NCBI RefSeq assembly: GCF_001613385.1
Contig: NZ_BDCG01000020.1
Span: 1 to 64,000, forward strand
Length of the DNA stretch: 64,000 nt
Direction: 5' to 3'
Source of the DNA: Nocardia flavorosea NBRC 108225
GTDB taxonomy: Bacteria > Actinomycetota > Actinomycetes > Mycobacteriales > Mycobacteriaceae
Made by a program: the position numbers and the translations under genes. Positions 1 to 9,649 of this stretch are shown one piece after another. Under the pieces are notes generated by a model. That model saw only the letters and a program-made list of their open reading frames with translations, did no database searches and had not been told where the DNA came from. How positions within the stretch are numbered: position 1 is the stretch's first letter; the number at the start of each line of letters is the position of its first letter.

Positions 1-36
1 AATACGCAGTGGGTCCGGCGGCCGGCTCTCCGGGTA

Positions 37-684
37 TCAGTTCTGCGAAGTCGCCTGTTTCTTCGGTGCCCACTGGGTTGTGCCCGGTGCCGCATTGAGG
101 GTGTTGACCAGGTCCACCGCCGCAATGACCAGCGTGGGACCGCCGACGGCGATCGTGCCGATGATCCCACCGATGGTGGCACCGGCGATAACACTGGCGA
201 CAACACCCGGCCCGGTGACGATTCCGGTGAGACCCACGAGTGCGCCGATTGCGGTACCGACGAATCCGCCGATGGCGGTCGCGATTCCGAACTGCGATGC
301 GAAATAGTTCTGGGCCGCCAGATTCTCCTGCGGTGAGGCCACGAATTCGGTGGCCGGTCGCGCTTTCGTGGAATCCTTGACCGCGGTGAGCTCCAGGACT
401 CGGCCGTCTTCCCGGATCTCGTGGGGTAGAGGATATTCGGTGGTGCCCTCTCGTACGGCCAGCGGCAGGGTGACCACCGTGGCCCCCGATTCGTCGACGA
501 TATCGACGTTTTCGCCGTCCAATTCGAAGGTGCCGTGGGTGAGGGTGGTGACGACGGTTTCGCCGGCCAGTTCGGTGCGGTAACCGATATCCGGCGTAGC
601 GGGCGCAGCGTATGCGGTTGCCGCGCCGAAGGTCGCGGTGGCTATGAGCGGCACGACGGCCGCGGCAAACTTACGGATCCTCAT
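37..684 (-). CDS. Secreted protein of unknown function
   Basis: A 215-residue protein whose family I do not recognise. It opens with a classical Sec signal peptide: basic MRIRKF, a hydrophobic Ala-rich core, and an AYA-APA cleavage site near residue 27. The mature N-terminal half is polar and looks beta-rich. From about residue 125 to 195 there is a long Gly/Ala/Val/Ile-rich hydrophobic stretch with GxxxG patterns that could insert into or associate with a membrane. The end is short and polar. No catalytic motif is visible. It is probably an exported envelope protein of a type common in Nocardia (inference). The ATG follows GTGAACTC, so the ribosome binding site is weak. Confidence 0.7.
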   Translation of the reverse strand: MRIRKFAAAVVPLIATATFGAATAYAAPATPDIGYRTELAGETVVTTLTHGTFELDGENVDIVDESGATVVTLPLAVREGTTEYPLPHEIREDGRVLELTAVKDSTKARPATEFVASPQENLAAQNYFASQFGIATAIGGFVGTAIGALVGLTGIVTGPGVVASVIAGATIGGIIGTIAVGGPTLVIAAVDLVNTLNAAPGTTQWAPKKQATSQN

Positions 685-935
685 GAGTTCACACGTCCGA
701 TCTGATCACTTCGTCGCAAAGGATGGTTTACAGCCGGTACGAGCACGCTATCCGTTACTCCGGGATGAATTACCTGTTCACCGGTGTAATCGAATATTCG
801 GGACACTACGCTCCGGAGGGCCTGTGGGTGGCGGGATTTCGTGGAAAAACCGCGGTACCGGGCGCAGTGGGCCGCACTGTATATCGGCGGATCGGTGAAT
901 GTCCAGCTTCCGCCGCGTGAAGCGGTCCGGACGGA

Positions 936-1637
936 TCAGCGTGGGCGCAAAACGATCTCGGTGGGATGGCCGTCGCCGGCGGTATCGATCGCGGTCCGGA
1001 CCGTACGGGCAACGGTCTCCGGACGCAGGAACCGGGCCGGATCGTAGGACCGGCCCTCCCCGGCCACGATCTCGCGCTGCATATCGGTATCGATCCGCCC
1101 GGGATGGACGGAGGTCACCCGGATCGACGGCTCCTCGAGCCGCAGCGCGTCCCCGAACGCCCGCAGGCCGAACTTGCTGGCGGCATAGGAAGACCATCCG
1201 GCGTTCGCGCGCAGCCCGGCCCCCGAATTGATCAGGACCACGTGCCCGTGCGCCGCGCGCAGGGCGGGGAGCAGCAGCCTGGTCAGCTCCACCACCGCGA
1301 TCAGATTGGCTTCGAGGGTTTCGCGCCACTGGCGTACCGAGGATTCGGCGACAGTGCCCAGATCGGCGATACCGGCGTTGTGCACGAGGACGTCGAGCCG
1401 CTCGATCGGCGCCGCCGCCGCAGCCACGGCCGGATAGTCGGTGAGCTCGACCGGCCAGCCCGTCGCTTCCGGCAGCTCGGTCAGGATCGATTCCAGGCCC
1501 GCGGCAGACCGCGCACCCAGCAGCAGCTCGTGGTCGGGTGCCAGCTCCCGCGCGATCGCCGCCCCCAGCCCGCGCCCGGCCCCGGTGACCAGTGCCACGG
1601 GCCGTTCCCGGCCGGCCCCTTCAGTTCCACGTTGCAC
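936..1637 (-). CDS. SDR family oxidoreductase
   Basis: A 233-residue classical short-chain dehydrogenase/reductase. The Rossmann glycine motif TGAGRGLG is near residue 19, HNAG stands in the place of the usual NNAG, and the catalytic Ser (INSGAG) precedes YAASK, which supplies the catalytic Tyr and Lys. The length is normal for a single-domain enzyme. It should oxidise or reduce an alcohol/carbonyl pair with NAD(P)H. The basic residues after the glycine motif (GARS) would suit NADP, but substrate cannot be read from the sequence. The gene stands alone and diverges from the glycoside hydrolase at 1833. Confidence 0.88.
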   Translation of the reverse strand: MQRGTEGAGRERPVALVTGAGRGLGAAIARELAPDHELLLGARSAAGLESILTELPEATGWPVELTDYPAVAAAAAPIERLDVLVHNAGIADLGTVAESSVRQWRETLEANLIAVVELTRLLLPALRAAHGHVVLINSGAGLRANAGWSSYAASKFGLRAFGDALRLEEPSIRVTSVHPGRIDTDMQREIVAGEGRSYDPARFLRPETVARTVRTAIDTAGDGHPTEIVLRPR

Positions 1638-1832
1638 AACAGAAGTCTATTGGCGCGCAGATCTGCGCGGGTCCAGGGCCGCGCGTGCCGCGCCGGAACG
1701 AGGCAATTTAACAGCGGCCTCATCCCCGTGAAACCCCGCCTGGGTAAAAATTGTGATCAGCCCCGGCTCCGCCGAACCCGGAAGTCACCCGCGCCGCGAT
1801 ACCGGCGCCAGGAACACGAGCAAGATGTAGAA

Positions 1833-3173
1833 ATGGCACATCCCGGCTTCACCCCGACGCAGCTCGCTGCCCGCGCGGCATACCTGCTGCGTGGCAACGA
1901 TTTGGGAACCATGACCAGCGCTGCCCCGCGACTGTATCCGCATATGTGGAGCTGGGACGCGGCCTTCGTCGCGGTGGGCCTGGCGCCGTTGAGTGTGGAA
2001 CGTGCGGTGATGGAACTCGACACGTTGCTTTCGGCGCAGTGGAAGAACGGGATGATCCCGCACATCGTGTTCGCCAACGGCGTGGACGGCTATTTCCCGG
2101 GGCCGGCCCGCTGGGAATGCCGGTTGCTGGCCGTTCAGGCGCCCGATGGCCCGGATACCTCCGGGATCACCCAGCCGCCGGTGCATGCCATCGCGGTGCA
2201 GCGGATCCTGGACCATTCGCGCCGGCACGGCCGCAGCACGCGCGCCGTGGCCGAGGAGTTCCTGAACCGCCGCTGGTCCGATCTGGTGCGCTGGCATCGC
2301 TGGCTGGCATATGCCCGTGACCCGCTCGGCAACGGCCGGATCACCCTGTATCACGGCTGGGAATCGGGGATGGACAATTCGCCGCGCTGGGACCGGGCCT
2401 ACGACAATGTCGCGCCCGGCCCGGACCTGCCGCCGTATCGGCGCGAGGATGTGCTCGTCATCGACGACCCCACCCAGCGCCCCAGCGACCGCGAATACGA
2501 CCGGTACCTGTGGCTGGTGGAGCAGATGCGGCGCTCCCGCTACGACGATGCCGAGCTGAGTACGGTCATGGATTTCGCAGTGGAGGATGTATTCGTCACT
2601 GCGATTTTCGCTATGGCCTGCGAGGTGCTGGGGCAGATCGGCGAGGAATACCATCAGCCGAAGGCCGATACCCGGGAACTTTTCGCGTGGGCCGACCGGT
2701 TCCGCGCCGGCGTGATCGCCACCACCGATGCCCGCACGGGCGCCGCCCGCGATTACGACACCCGGCTGGGCCGCTGGATCACCACCGAAACCCTGGCGAT
2801 GTTCGCGCCCCTCATCAGCGGCGGGTTGTCGCGGGCCACCGAGCGCAGCCTGCTGCGGATCTTCGAGGGCCCGCGGTTCTGCGGCCACCCCGACCTGCGG
2901 TATGCGCTACCGCCCTCGACGTCACCGGTATCGAAGGATTTCCGTCCGCGTGAGTACTGGCGTGGCCCGGTCTGGCCGGTGATGAGCTGGCTGTTCTCCT
3001 GGGTTTTCGCCCACCGCGGCTGGGCGGAGCGTTCCTTCTTGCTACGCGCCGAAGCGTTGCGCCAGGCCAGTGACGGCAGCTTCGCGGAGTATTACGAACC
3101 GTTCACCGGGGAGCCGCTGGGCAGTATGCAGCAGTCGTGGACGGCGGCCAGTGTGCTGGACTGGCTGGGCTGA
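1833..3173 (+). CDS. Probable glucosylglycerate hydrolase (GH63-like)
   Basis: A 446-residue (alpha/alpha)6-barrel glycosidase. The N-terminal motif MWSWDAAF (from about residue 38), the motif WESGMDNSPRWD with an Asp near 181, and the C-terminal FAEYYE with a Glu near 419 match the arrangement of the mycobacterial glucosylglycerate hydrolase, whose general acid is an Asp and general base a Glu near those positions. That enzyme cleaves the compatible solute glucosylglycerate to glucose and glycerate, typically on recovery from nitrogen starvation. The ATG at 1833 was chosen because the homology begins there; the frame stays open far upstream but that part does not look coding. No strong ribosome binding site is visible. 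A mannosylglycerate-type hydrolase is the main alternative. Confidence 0.8.
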   Translation: MAHPGFTPTQLAARAAYLLRGNDLGTMTSAAPRLYPHMWSWDAAFVAVGLAPLSVERAVMELDTLLSAQWKNGMIPHIVFANGVDGYFPGPARWECRLLAVQAPDGPDTSGITQPPVHAIAVQRILDHSRRHGRSTRAVAEEFLNRRWSDLVRWHRWLAYARDPLGNGRITLYHGWESGMDNSPRWDRAYDNVAPGPDLPPYRREDVLVIDDPTQRPSDREYDRYLWLVEQMRRSRYDDAELSTVMDFAVEDVFVTAIFAMACEVLGQIGEEYHQPKADTRELFAWADRFRAGVIATTDARTGAARDYDTRLGRWITTETLAMFAPLISGGLSRATERSLLRIFEGPRFCGHPDLRYALPPSTSPVSKDFRPREYWRGPVWPVMSWLFSWVFAHRGWAERSFLLRAEALRQASDGSFAEYYEPFTGEPLGSMQQSWTAASVLDWLG

Positions 3174-3178
3174 GGAGA

Positions 3179-3676
3179 TCAGACCGGTTGTGAGCTGGCG
3201 GCCGGTTCGCAGGTGCTCTTCAGCGAGCATCCCCCGCAGGAGCCGCCGCAGCCGCCGGTCTCCGCCGGCGGGGCGATGGCCTCGGCGGCCCGCGCGCCCG
3301 CATTGGCGCCCGCACCGAGGGTGAACAGGGCGATGACCAGCACACCCACGGTGACGAGGATGCCGGTGAGCGTTGTCGCGGCCAGCACCACCAGCCCGCC
3401 CGCGGCGAGCAGTGCGCCGGAAACCACCGAGGTGGGGGCGGCAATCCGGTTCGCGGTGCGGAAGGCGGTCTCGTCGCGCAGCGCGGCTTCGGTGTGCACA
3501 CCGATATACCGGTTGCCGGGCAGACGGCCGAAGAAGCCGAGCACGCCCGTCGTCAGGGCAACGAGGGCCAGGACGAACAGCAGAATCGCGACGACAAGCA
3601 CCAGCCGAGAATACCGCAGGGGGTTTGCCGGGCCGAAGCTCGGCGGGGCGCCCGCGGGGAAGTAGACCCGGGTCAC
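3179..3676 (-). CDS. SdpI-type membrane protein with Gly/Cys-rich tail
   Basis: A 165-residue membrane protein. The first transmembrane segment spans about residues 24-48. It is followed by the SdpI signature GRLPGNRYIGV and a HTEAALRDE segment, then two more hydrophobic segments at about 83-120. SdpI in Bacillus is an immunity/signalling membrane protein; actinobacterial relatives are mostly uncharacterised. After an Ala-rich linker the protein ends in a tail with Cys at 143, 147, 150 and 156 in a GGCGGSCGGC context, unusual for the family. It converges on the glycoside hydrolase with only 5 bp between the stop codons. Confidence 0.8.
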   Translation of the reverse strand: MTRVYFPAGAPPSFGPANPLRYSRLVLVVAILLFVLALVALTTGVLGFFGRLPGNRYIGVHTEAALRDETAFRTANRIAAPTSVVSGALLAAGGLVVLAATTLTGILVTVGVLVIALFTLGAGANAGARAAEAIAPPAETGGCGGSCGGCSLKSTCEPAASSQPV

Positions 3677-4059
3677 ACTCTTGCGTAAGGCTCGGTCGTC
3701 GGCGTAGGTCGGTCGGTATGCACTTGAGTGCTGTGCAGACCGGTCGCGACTGCTAGTGAGGGGGCCTTCTCATCAGCGGAAGGTGCCGGCTTGCTTCGCC
3801 GGCGCCGGTGGTGGCGGCGGTTTTCGGAGGGGCCGACCGGGCGGACCCAGTGGTCCAGGCTGCACTCGTCGCCTCGGCGGCGCGGCCCGGTCGGAGGTGC
3901 CCGACTTCCTGTCTGTGCGCAGTAGGCGGGGCCGTGTCTCATTCGGTCCGGCCGCTGGGCGCGACGGGATACACCCACCTTTTGGGCTTGTCAGGGGGCA
4001 AGTCTTAGGCTGTTCGACGACGGAATTCTCCCCATCAGCAGCTAGAAGAAGGCAGGACC
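3677..4059. other. Intergenic region upstream of leuS
   Basis: 383 bases with no convincing gene. It separates the divergent SdpI-like gene from leuS and must hold the promoters of both. A GCCGGC/GCCGGC hairpin lies around 3788-3806. The leuS ribosome binding site, AGAAGAAGGCAGG, ends just before the GTG. I saw no T-box specifier structure, but could not fold the region. Confidence 0.5.
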
Positions 4060-6951
4060 GTGCAGGACTCCCGCGCAACCGAGACGGCCGGGCAGAGCTC
4101 GGTAGACACCGGCGCCCCCGGCCGGGGTGACGATACGCCCGCCCATCGGTACACCGCTGCGCTCGCCGGGGAGATCGAAAGCCGGTGGCAGCAGCGCTGG
4201 ATCGAGCGCGGTACCTTCCACGCGCCGAACCCGGTGGGCCCGCTGGCCGGGGAGGTGCCGGCGGACAAGCTGTTCGTGCAGGACATGTTCCCGTACCCGT
4301 CGGGGGCGGGGCTGCACGTAGGGCATCCCCTGGGCTATATCGCCACCGATGTGTTCGCTCGGTACCACCGGATGCACGGGCGCAATGTGCTGCACGCACT
4401 GGGTTACGACGCGTTCGGCCTGCCCGCCGAGCAGTACGCCGTGCAGACCGGCGCGCATCCGCGCGACACCACCGAGGCCAATATCGCGACCATGCAGCGC
4501 CAGCTGGACCGGCTGGGCCTGGGGCACGATCGGCGGCGCTCCTTCGCCACCACCGACCCCGAGTACTACAAGTGGACACAGTGGATCTTCCTGCGAATCT
4601 ACAACGCCTGGTACGACCAGGAAGCCGACCGGGCCCGGCCGATCGAGGAACTGGAGCGGCAGTTCGCCTCGGGTGCCCGCCCGGTGCCCGGTGACAAGGA
4701 CTGGGCGAGTATGTCCGCCGCCGAGCGGCGCGCGCTGATCGACTCGTACCGGCTGGTGTACCAGACCGATTCGATGGTGAACTGGTGTCCCGGCCTGGGG
4801 ACCGTATTGTCCAACGAGGAGGTCACCGCGGACGGCCGCAGCGAACGCGGCAACTTCCCGGTGTTCCGCAAGCAGCTGTGGCAGTGGATGATGCGGATCA
4901 CCGCCTACTCCGACCGGCTGATCGACGATCTGGAGCACGTGGAGTGGCCGGAGAACGTCAAGGCCATGCAGCGCAACTGGATCGGGCGTTCGCGTGGCGC
5001 CCGGGTCGAGTTCGCCACGCCGGCGGGCGATGTGGAGGTGTTCACCACCCGCCCCGACACCCTGTTCGGGGCCACCTACATGGTGCTGGCCCCGGAACAC
5101 GAGATGGTCGATGCGCTGACCGCGGCCGCCTGGCCGGCCGATACCGACGCCCGCTGGACCGGCGGCAGCGCCACCCCGGCCGACGCCGTCGCCGCCTACC
5201 GCAAGGCCATCGCGGCGAAATCGGATCTGGAGCGGCAGGAGAACAAGGAGAAGACCGGCGTCTTCCTGGGGTCTTTCGCCACCAACCCGGTGAACGGCGC
5301 GCAGGTGCCGGTCTTCATCGCCGACTATGTGCTGAGCGGGTACGGGACGGGCGCGATCATGGCCGTACCGGGTCAGGACCAGCGCGACTGGGATTTCGCG
5401 ACCGCGTTCGGCCTGCCGATCATCCGGACCGTGCAGCCGCCGGACGATTTCGAGGGCGACGCCTACACCGGTGACGGCCCGGCGATAAACTCCGACTACC
5501 TGAACGGGTTGACCATCGCCGACGCCAAGGCCGCCGTGATCGCCCGGCTGGAAACCGACGGCCGCGGCGCCGGGACCGTGCAGTACAAGCTGCGGGACTG
5601 GCTGTTCGCGCGGCAGCGGTACTGGGGCGAACCGTTCCCGATCGTCTACGACGAATCCGGCGCCCCGCACGCCCTGCCGGAATCCATGCTGCCGGTGCGG
5701 CTGCCCGAACTCGACGATTTCGCCCCCGTCACCTTCGACCCGGACGATATCCACTCCGAACCTTCCCCGCCGCTGGCAAAGGCCACCGACTGGGTGGAGG
5801 TCGAACTCGATCTGGGAGACGGCCCGCGCACCTACCGCCGCGATACCAACGTCATGCCCCAGTGGGCCGGCAGTTCGTGGTACCAGCTGCGTTACGCCGA
5901 TCCCAGTAATTCCGCGGTGTTCTGCGCGAAGGAGAACGAGAACTACTGGCTGGGCCCGCGGCCGGCCGAGCACGGTGCGGACGATCCGGGTGGTGTGGAT
6001 CTGTACGTGGGCGGCGTCGAGCATGCCGTCCTGCACCTGCTGTACGCCCGGTTCTGGCAGAAGGTGCTGTTCGACCTGGGCGAGGTGAGCAGTAGCGAAC
6101 CGTACCGGCGCCTGTTCAACCAGGGCTATGTCCAGGGATTCGCCTACACCGATGCGCGCGGCGTCTATGTTCCCGCGGCCGAGGTGGTCGAACGGGACGG
6201 CAAGTTCTACTGGACCGACACCACCGGCACCGAGATCGAGGTGAACCAGGAATACGGCAAGATCGGCAAATCGCTGAAGAACGCCATCGCCCCCGACGAG
6301 ATCTGCGATCTGTACGGGGCCGATACGTTCCGGTTCTACGAGATGTCGATGGGCCCGCTGGACACGTCCCGGCCGTGGGCCACCAAGGACGTCATCGGCG
6401 CGCACCGCTTCCTGCAGCGGGTGTGGCGGCTGGTGGTGGACGAGGAGACCGGCGCGACCCGGGTCACCGAGGACAATCCCTCCGATGAGACGCTGCGGTT
6501 GCTGCACCGGACCATCGCCGGGGTCGACGAGGACCTCGCGGCCATGCGCGACAACACCGCCGGTGCCAAACTGATCGAGCTGACCAATCACCTGACCAAG
6601 GCCTATCCGAAGGGCGCGCCCCGTTCGGCCGTGGAACCGGTGGTGCTGATGCTGGCGCCGCTGGCCCCGCATATGACCGAAGAACTGTGGGAACGCCTGG
6701 GACACACCGGTTCGCTGGCGCACGGCCCGTTCCCGGTGGCCAATCCGGCGTTGCTCACGGCGGAAACCGTGGAATACCCGATTCAGGTGAACGGGAAGGT
6801 CCGCAGCCGTATCCAGGTGGATCCGGAGGCCGATCAGGCCGCGATCGAGGCGGCTGCGCTGGCCGACGAGAAGATCGCCGCGCTGCTGGGCGGGAAGGCG
6901 CCGCGCAAACTGATCGTGGTGCCGGGCCGGCTGGTCAATATCGTCGCATGA
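4060..6951 (+). CDS. leuS: Leucyl-tRNA synthetase
   Basis: A 963-residue class I aminoacyl-tRNA synthetase that charges tRNA-Leu with leucine in the cytoplasm. The HIGH-type motif is HVGH at 86-89, directly after PYPSGAGL, and the KMSKS-type motif is KIGKS at 734-738. A long CP1 editing domain with TTRPDTLFGATY lies between them, and the leucine-specific and anticodon-binding regions complete the protein. Length is normal for actinobacterial LeuRS. The GTG start at 4060 has a good purine-rich ribosome binding site. The gene appears monocistronic and matches the Rv0041 position relative to the YqgE/AlgH gene, although here they are separated by accessory genes. Confidence 0.98.
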   Translation: MQDSRATETAGQSSVDTGAPGRGDDTPAHRYTAALAGEIESRWQQRWIERGTFHAPNPVGPLAGEVPADKLFVQDMFPYPSGAGLHVGHPLGYIATDVFARYHRMHGRNVLHALGYDAFGLPAEQYAVQTGAHPRDTTEANIATMQRQLDRLGLGHDRRRSFATTDPEYYKWTQWIFLRIYNAWYDQEADRARPIEELERQFASGARPVPGDKDWASMSAAERRALIDSYRLVYQTDSMVNWCPGLGTVLSNEEVTADGRSERGNFPVFRKQLWQWMMRITAYSDRLIDDLEHVEWPENVKAMQRNWIGRSRGARVEFATPAGDVEVFTTRPDTLFGATYMVLAPEHEMVDALTAAAWPADTDARWTGGSATPADAVAAYRKAIAAKSDLERQENKEKTGVFLGSFATNPVNGAQVPVFIADYVLSGYGTGAIMAVPGQDQRDWDFATAFGLPIIRTVQPPDDFEGDAYTGDGPAINSDYLNGLTIADAKAAVIARLETDGRGAGTVQYKLRDWLFARQRYWGEPFPIVYDESGAPHALPESMLPVRLPELDDFAPVTFDPDDIHSEPSPPLAKATDWVEVELDLGDGPRTYRRDTNVMPQWAGSSWYQLRYADPSNSAVFCAKENENYWLGPRPAEHGADDPGGVDLYVGGVEHAVLHLLYARFWQKVLFDLGEVSSSEPYRRLFNQGYVQGFAYTDARGVYVPAAEVVERDGKFYWTDTTGTEIEVNQEYGKIGKSLKNAIAPDEICDLYGADTFRFYEMSMGPLDTSRPWATKDVIGAHRFLQRVWRLVVDEETGATRVTEDNPSDETLRLLHRTIAGVDEDLAAMRDNTAGAKLIELTNHLTKAYPKGAPRSAVEPVVLMLAPLAPHMTEELWERLGHTGSLAHGPFPVANPALLTAETVEYPIQVNGKVRSRIQVDPEADQAAIEAAALADEKIAALLGGKAPRKLIVVPGRLVNIVA

Positions 6952-7157
6952 GCGAATCGGGCCGGGCAGTGGTAGCACAGCGCTGCCACCTCCGGGCCCT
7001 GCTCATACGCCTGGACACAGCCTGACTCGTGACCGCCCGACACGGTGGCTCGGCAATTCCCGGGCTACCGTGTTGGCCGGTAGTTAATCTGCGAGACTCT
7101 TCGGACTTGCCTGCGTCGGCTAGCGTGCGTGCGTTCAGCCCGGAACAGGAGTCCACT

Positions 7158-9200
7158 GTGAAACCTCTTGCGCTCTTCGTCGCACACCAACCGGCCGGCT
7201 CCCGGTCGCGCGTGACCTGCCAGTACAAATGCGGTAACGCCTGTTTCCACGAGGTACCCAACACCTCGTCGAACACCTACTTCGGGGATATCGTGGCCGG
7301 GATCTCCCGGCGCCGGGTGTTGCAAGGCGGTGCGGCCGCGGTGGTCGCGATCGGCGCCGCCGGTACCCTCGCGGCCTGCGGTGACGACGCCGGGGCCGGA
7401 AGTTCCGAGAGCGGGCAGGGCATGGGGACCGGGTTCGCGCCGGTCGCACCGAACACCGAGGATGCGGTCGTCATCCCGGACGGCTACGAACAGGGGGTGG
7501 TGATCCGCTGGGGCGACCCGCTGTTCGAGGACGCCCCCGAATTCGATTTCTACGGCCAGACTCCCGCCGCCCAGGCCAAGCAGTTCGGTTACAACAACGA
7601 TTTCGCGGGATTGCTGCCGATCGAGGGACAGCCCGGCAAATACCTGCTGGTGGTGAACCACGAATACTCCACCGAGGTGTTCATGTTCCCCGGGTACAAG
7701 CCCGAGGCCATCAGCAAAGAACAGGTCGAAATCGCCATGGCCGCGCACGGCCTATCGGTGGTCGAGGTACACGGTGAGCCCGGAACCGGGCAGCTGAAAC
7801 CCGCTTTCGGCAAGTACAACCGGCGCATCACCGCGACAACGGAGTTCGAGCTGACCGGCCCCGCCGCCGGTAGCGACCTGCTGAAGACCATCGCCGACCC
7901 CACCGGCACCAAGGTTCTCGGCACGATAAACAACTGCTCCGGCGGGGTGACCCCCTGGGGCACCGTGCTTTCCGGGGAAGAGAACTTCAACGCCTATTTC
8001 ATCGGCAAGGCCGCCGATCCCGTGAGCGCCGAACGGCTGGACCGCTACGGCATCGGCGAATCCGATTCCCCCCATTTCTGGGAGAAGTTCGACAAGCGTT
8101 TCGATATCGCGGCAGAACCCAACGAGGCGAACCGTTTCGGTTGGGTGGTCGAGGTGGATCCGTGGGATCCGCAGTCCACGCCGGTCAAGCACACCGCGCT
8201 CGGCAGATTCAAGCACGAGGCCGCGAATATCCATGTCACTGCCGACGGCACTGTGGTTGCCTACAGCGGCGACGACGAACGCTTCGACTACATGTACAAG
8301 TTCGTCTCCACCCGCAAGATCGAACCCGGCACCGGTGCGGCAAGCCGCCGCCACAACCGCACCATCCTGGATGCCGGCACCCTCTACGTCGCGAAACTCA
8401 CCGGAGATCACCCGGACCGGATCGACGGTTCCGGCACCATCCCCTCGGATCAGGGTTTCACCGGTAAGGGCCAGTGGATCCCGATCCTGCGCGCCGGGGA
8501 AGACGGCCGCGGGGAATCGCTGGTGGACGGGATGACCGCCGAAGAAGTGGCGGTGTTCACCCGCCTCGCCGGCGATAAGGTGGGCGCCACCAAAATGGAC
8601 CGCCCCGAGGATTTCGAGGCCAGCCCGAAAACCGGCAAGGTGTACGTGGCGCTGACCAACAACAGCAAACGCGGCACCGACGGCGAAGCCGCAGCCGACG
8701 AGGCCAACCCGCGCAACGAGAACAAGAACGGGCAGGTCCTCGAGATCACCGACGATCACGCGGGCACCGAATTCACCTGGTCGCTGCTACTGGTCTGCGG
8801 TGACCCGGCGGCCGCCGACACCTATTTCGCCGGCTACGACAAGACCGAGGTCAGCCCCATCTCCTGCCCCGACAACCTCGCCTTCGACCCGTACGGCAAC
8901 CTCTGGATCAGCACCGACGGCAATGCCCTGGACGCCAACGACGGCCTGTTCGCGGTGGTCCTCGACGGTGATCGCCGCGGTGAGACCAAACAGTTCCTGT
9001 CGGTTCCCGTCGGCGGCGAGACCTGCGGTCCGGTGATCACCGAGGAACGGGTCATCGTCTGCGTTCAGCATCCGGGCGAGACCGATGACGCCTCGGTGGA
9101 GGCACCGGCCTCGCACTGGCCGGATGGCGGCACCTCGCAGCCGCGCCCGTCCGTGGTGGCGGTCTGGAAGGCCGGTGGCGGCCGGATCGGCGTCGAGTAA
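7158..9200 (+). CDS. PhoX family protein (DUF839), Tat-exported
   Basis: A 680-residue protein of the PhoX/DUF839 family, which includes calcium- and iron-dependent alkaline phosphatases that release phosphate outside the cytoplasm. The GTG at 7158 has the ribosome binding site ACAGGAG, and translation from it gives the N-terminal block seen in actinobacterial members (VTCQYKCGNACFHEVPN). A twin-arginine signal, SRRRVLQGG, follows near residue 53, then a hydrophobic Ala-rich core ending in LAAC, which resembles a lipobox. The body carries acidic metal-binding-type motifs such as SGEENF and RPEDFE and is beta-propeller-like. It probably scavenges phosphate esters at the cell surface; activity is inferred from the family. 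Confidence 0.9.
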   Translation: MKPLALFVAHQPAGSRSRVTCQYKCGNACFHEVPNTSSNTYFGDIVAGISRRRVLQGGAAAVVAIGAAGTLAACGDDAGAGSSESGQGMGTGFAPVAPNTEDAVVIPDGYEQGVVIRWGDPLFEDAPEFDFYGQTPAAQAKQFGYNNDFAGLLPIEGQPGKYLLVVNHEYSTEVFMFPGYKPEAISKEQVEIAMAAHGLSVVEVHGEPGTGQLKPAFGKYNRRITATTEFELTGPAAGSDLLKTIADPTGTKVLGTINNCSGGVTPWGTVLSGEENFNAYFIGKAADPVSAERLDRYGIGESDSPHFWEKFDKRFDIAAEPNEANRFGWVVEVDPWDPQSTPVKHTALGRFKHEAANIHVTADGTVVAYSGDDERFDYMYKFVSTRKIEPGTGAASRRHNRTILDAGTLYVAKLTGDHPDRIDGSGTIPSDQGFTGKGQWIPILRAGEDGRGESLVDGMTAEEVAVFTRLAGDKVGATKMDRPEDFEASPKTGKVYVALTNNSKRGTDGEAAADEANPRNENKNGQVLEITDDHAGTEFTWSLLLVCGDPAAADTYFAGYDKTEVSPISCPDNLAFDPYGNLWISTDGNALDANDGLFAVVLDGDRRGETKQFLSVPVGGETCGPVITEERVIVCVQHPGETDDASVEAPASHWPDGGTSQPRPSVVAVWKAGGGRIGVE

Positions 9201-9271
9201 GCGTTGCGCCGCAACGGTTCCGGCGGGGCCGCGCTTCCGGCCGGAACCCGCGCGGCGCGGCGGGCCGCCCG

Positions 9272-9508
9272 GTGCGGTGCTTCGGCGGAATCAGCGAGAC
9301 GATGCCGTCGCAGACGTTGCGGACTCTCGTGCGCGACGGTCTCGTCGAGCGGACCGTAGAACCCACCACGCCGCCGCGGGTGAGCTACGAATCCACGACG
9401 CTCGGGCACGGCCTGGCCGGATCGCTGGGGCAGCTCCTCGCCTGGATCCGCGCGCATGCGGTGGACGTCGCCGACGCCCAGGAACGGCACGATCGGCGAC
9501 AGGGGTGA
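9272..9508 (+). pseudogene. Remnant of an HxlR-type transcriptional regulator
   Basis: The reading frame from 9272 gives 78 residues that match only the second half of an HxlR-family winged helix: GGIS, TLRTLVRDGLVERTV, PPRVSYEST, LGHGLAGSLGQLLAWI. The usual N-terminal third, with the CPV metal/redox segment and first DNA-binding helix, is absent. In-frame sequence upstream to the PhoX stop codon is Arg/Gly-rich and unlike the family. There is no ribosome binding site. It is best read as a 5'-deleted remnant rather than a working regulator. Confidence 0.65.
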
Positions 9509-9649
9509 GTCCCCGGCCGGCGCTGGTGAACCGAGCTCATGACCCGTCGGCGCGGGAGGCAGGCCGGGGCCCGCGGCCGCGGACACGGTGAGGACGGCCA
9601 CGGAGAGGTCCGGACGGCGGTTGCCCGTGTACGACGGCAGCGGGTAGGC

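Noticed and set aside
750..770. A TTACTCCGGGATGAA sequence resembling the TetR operator.
   Set aside because: Only the left half matches; the right half lacks AGTAA and the neighbouring genes are unrelated.
966..1832. Extension of the glycoside hydrolase frame upstream by about 290 codons.
   Set aside because: The upstream part is antisense to the SDR gene and has no homology; the recognisable enzyme starts at 1833.
4042..6978. A 978-codon open frame on the minus strand opposite leuS.
   Set aside because: It mirrors leuS codon by codon, is rich in Arg/His/Gly/Val as expected of a GC-rich shadow frame, and shows no domain.
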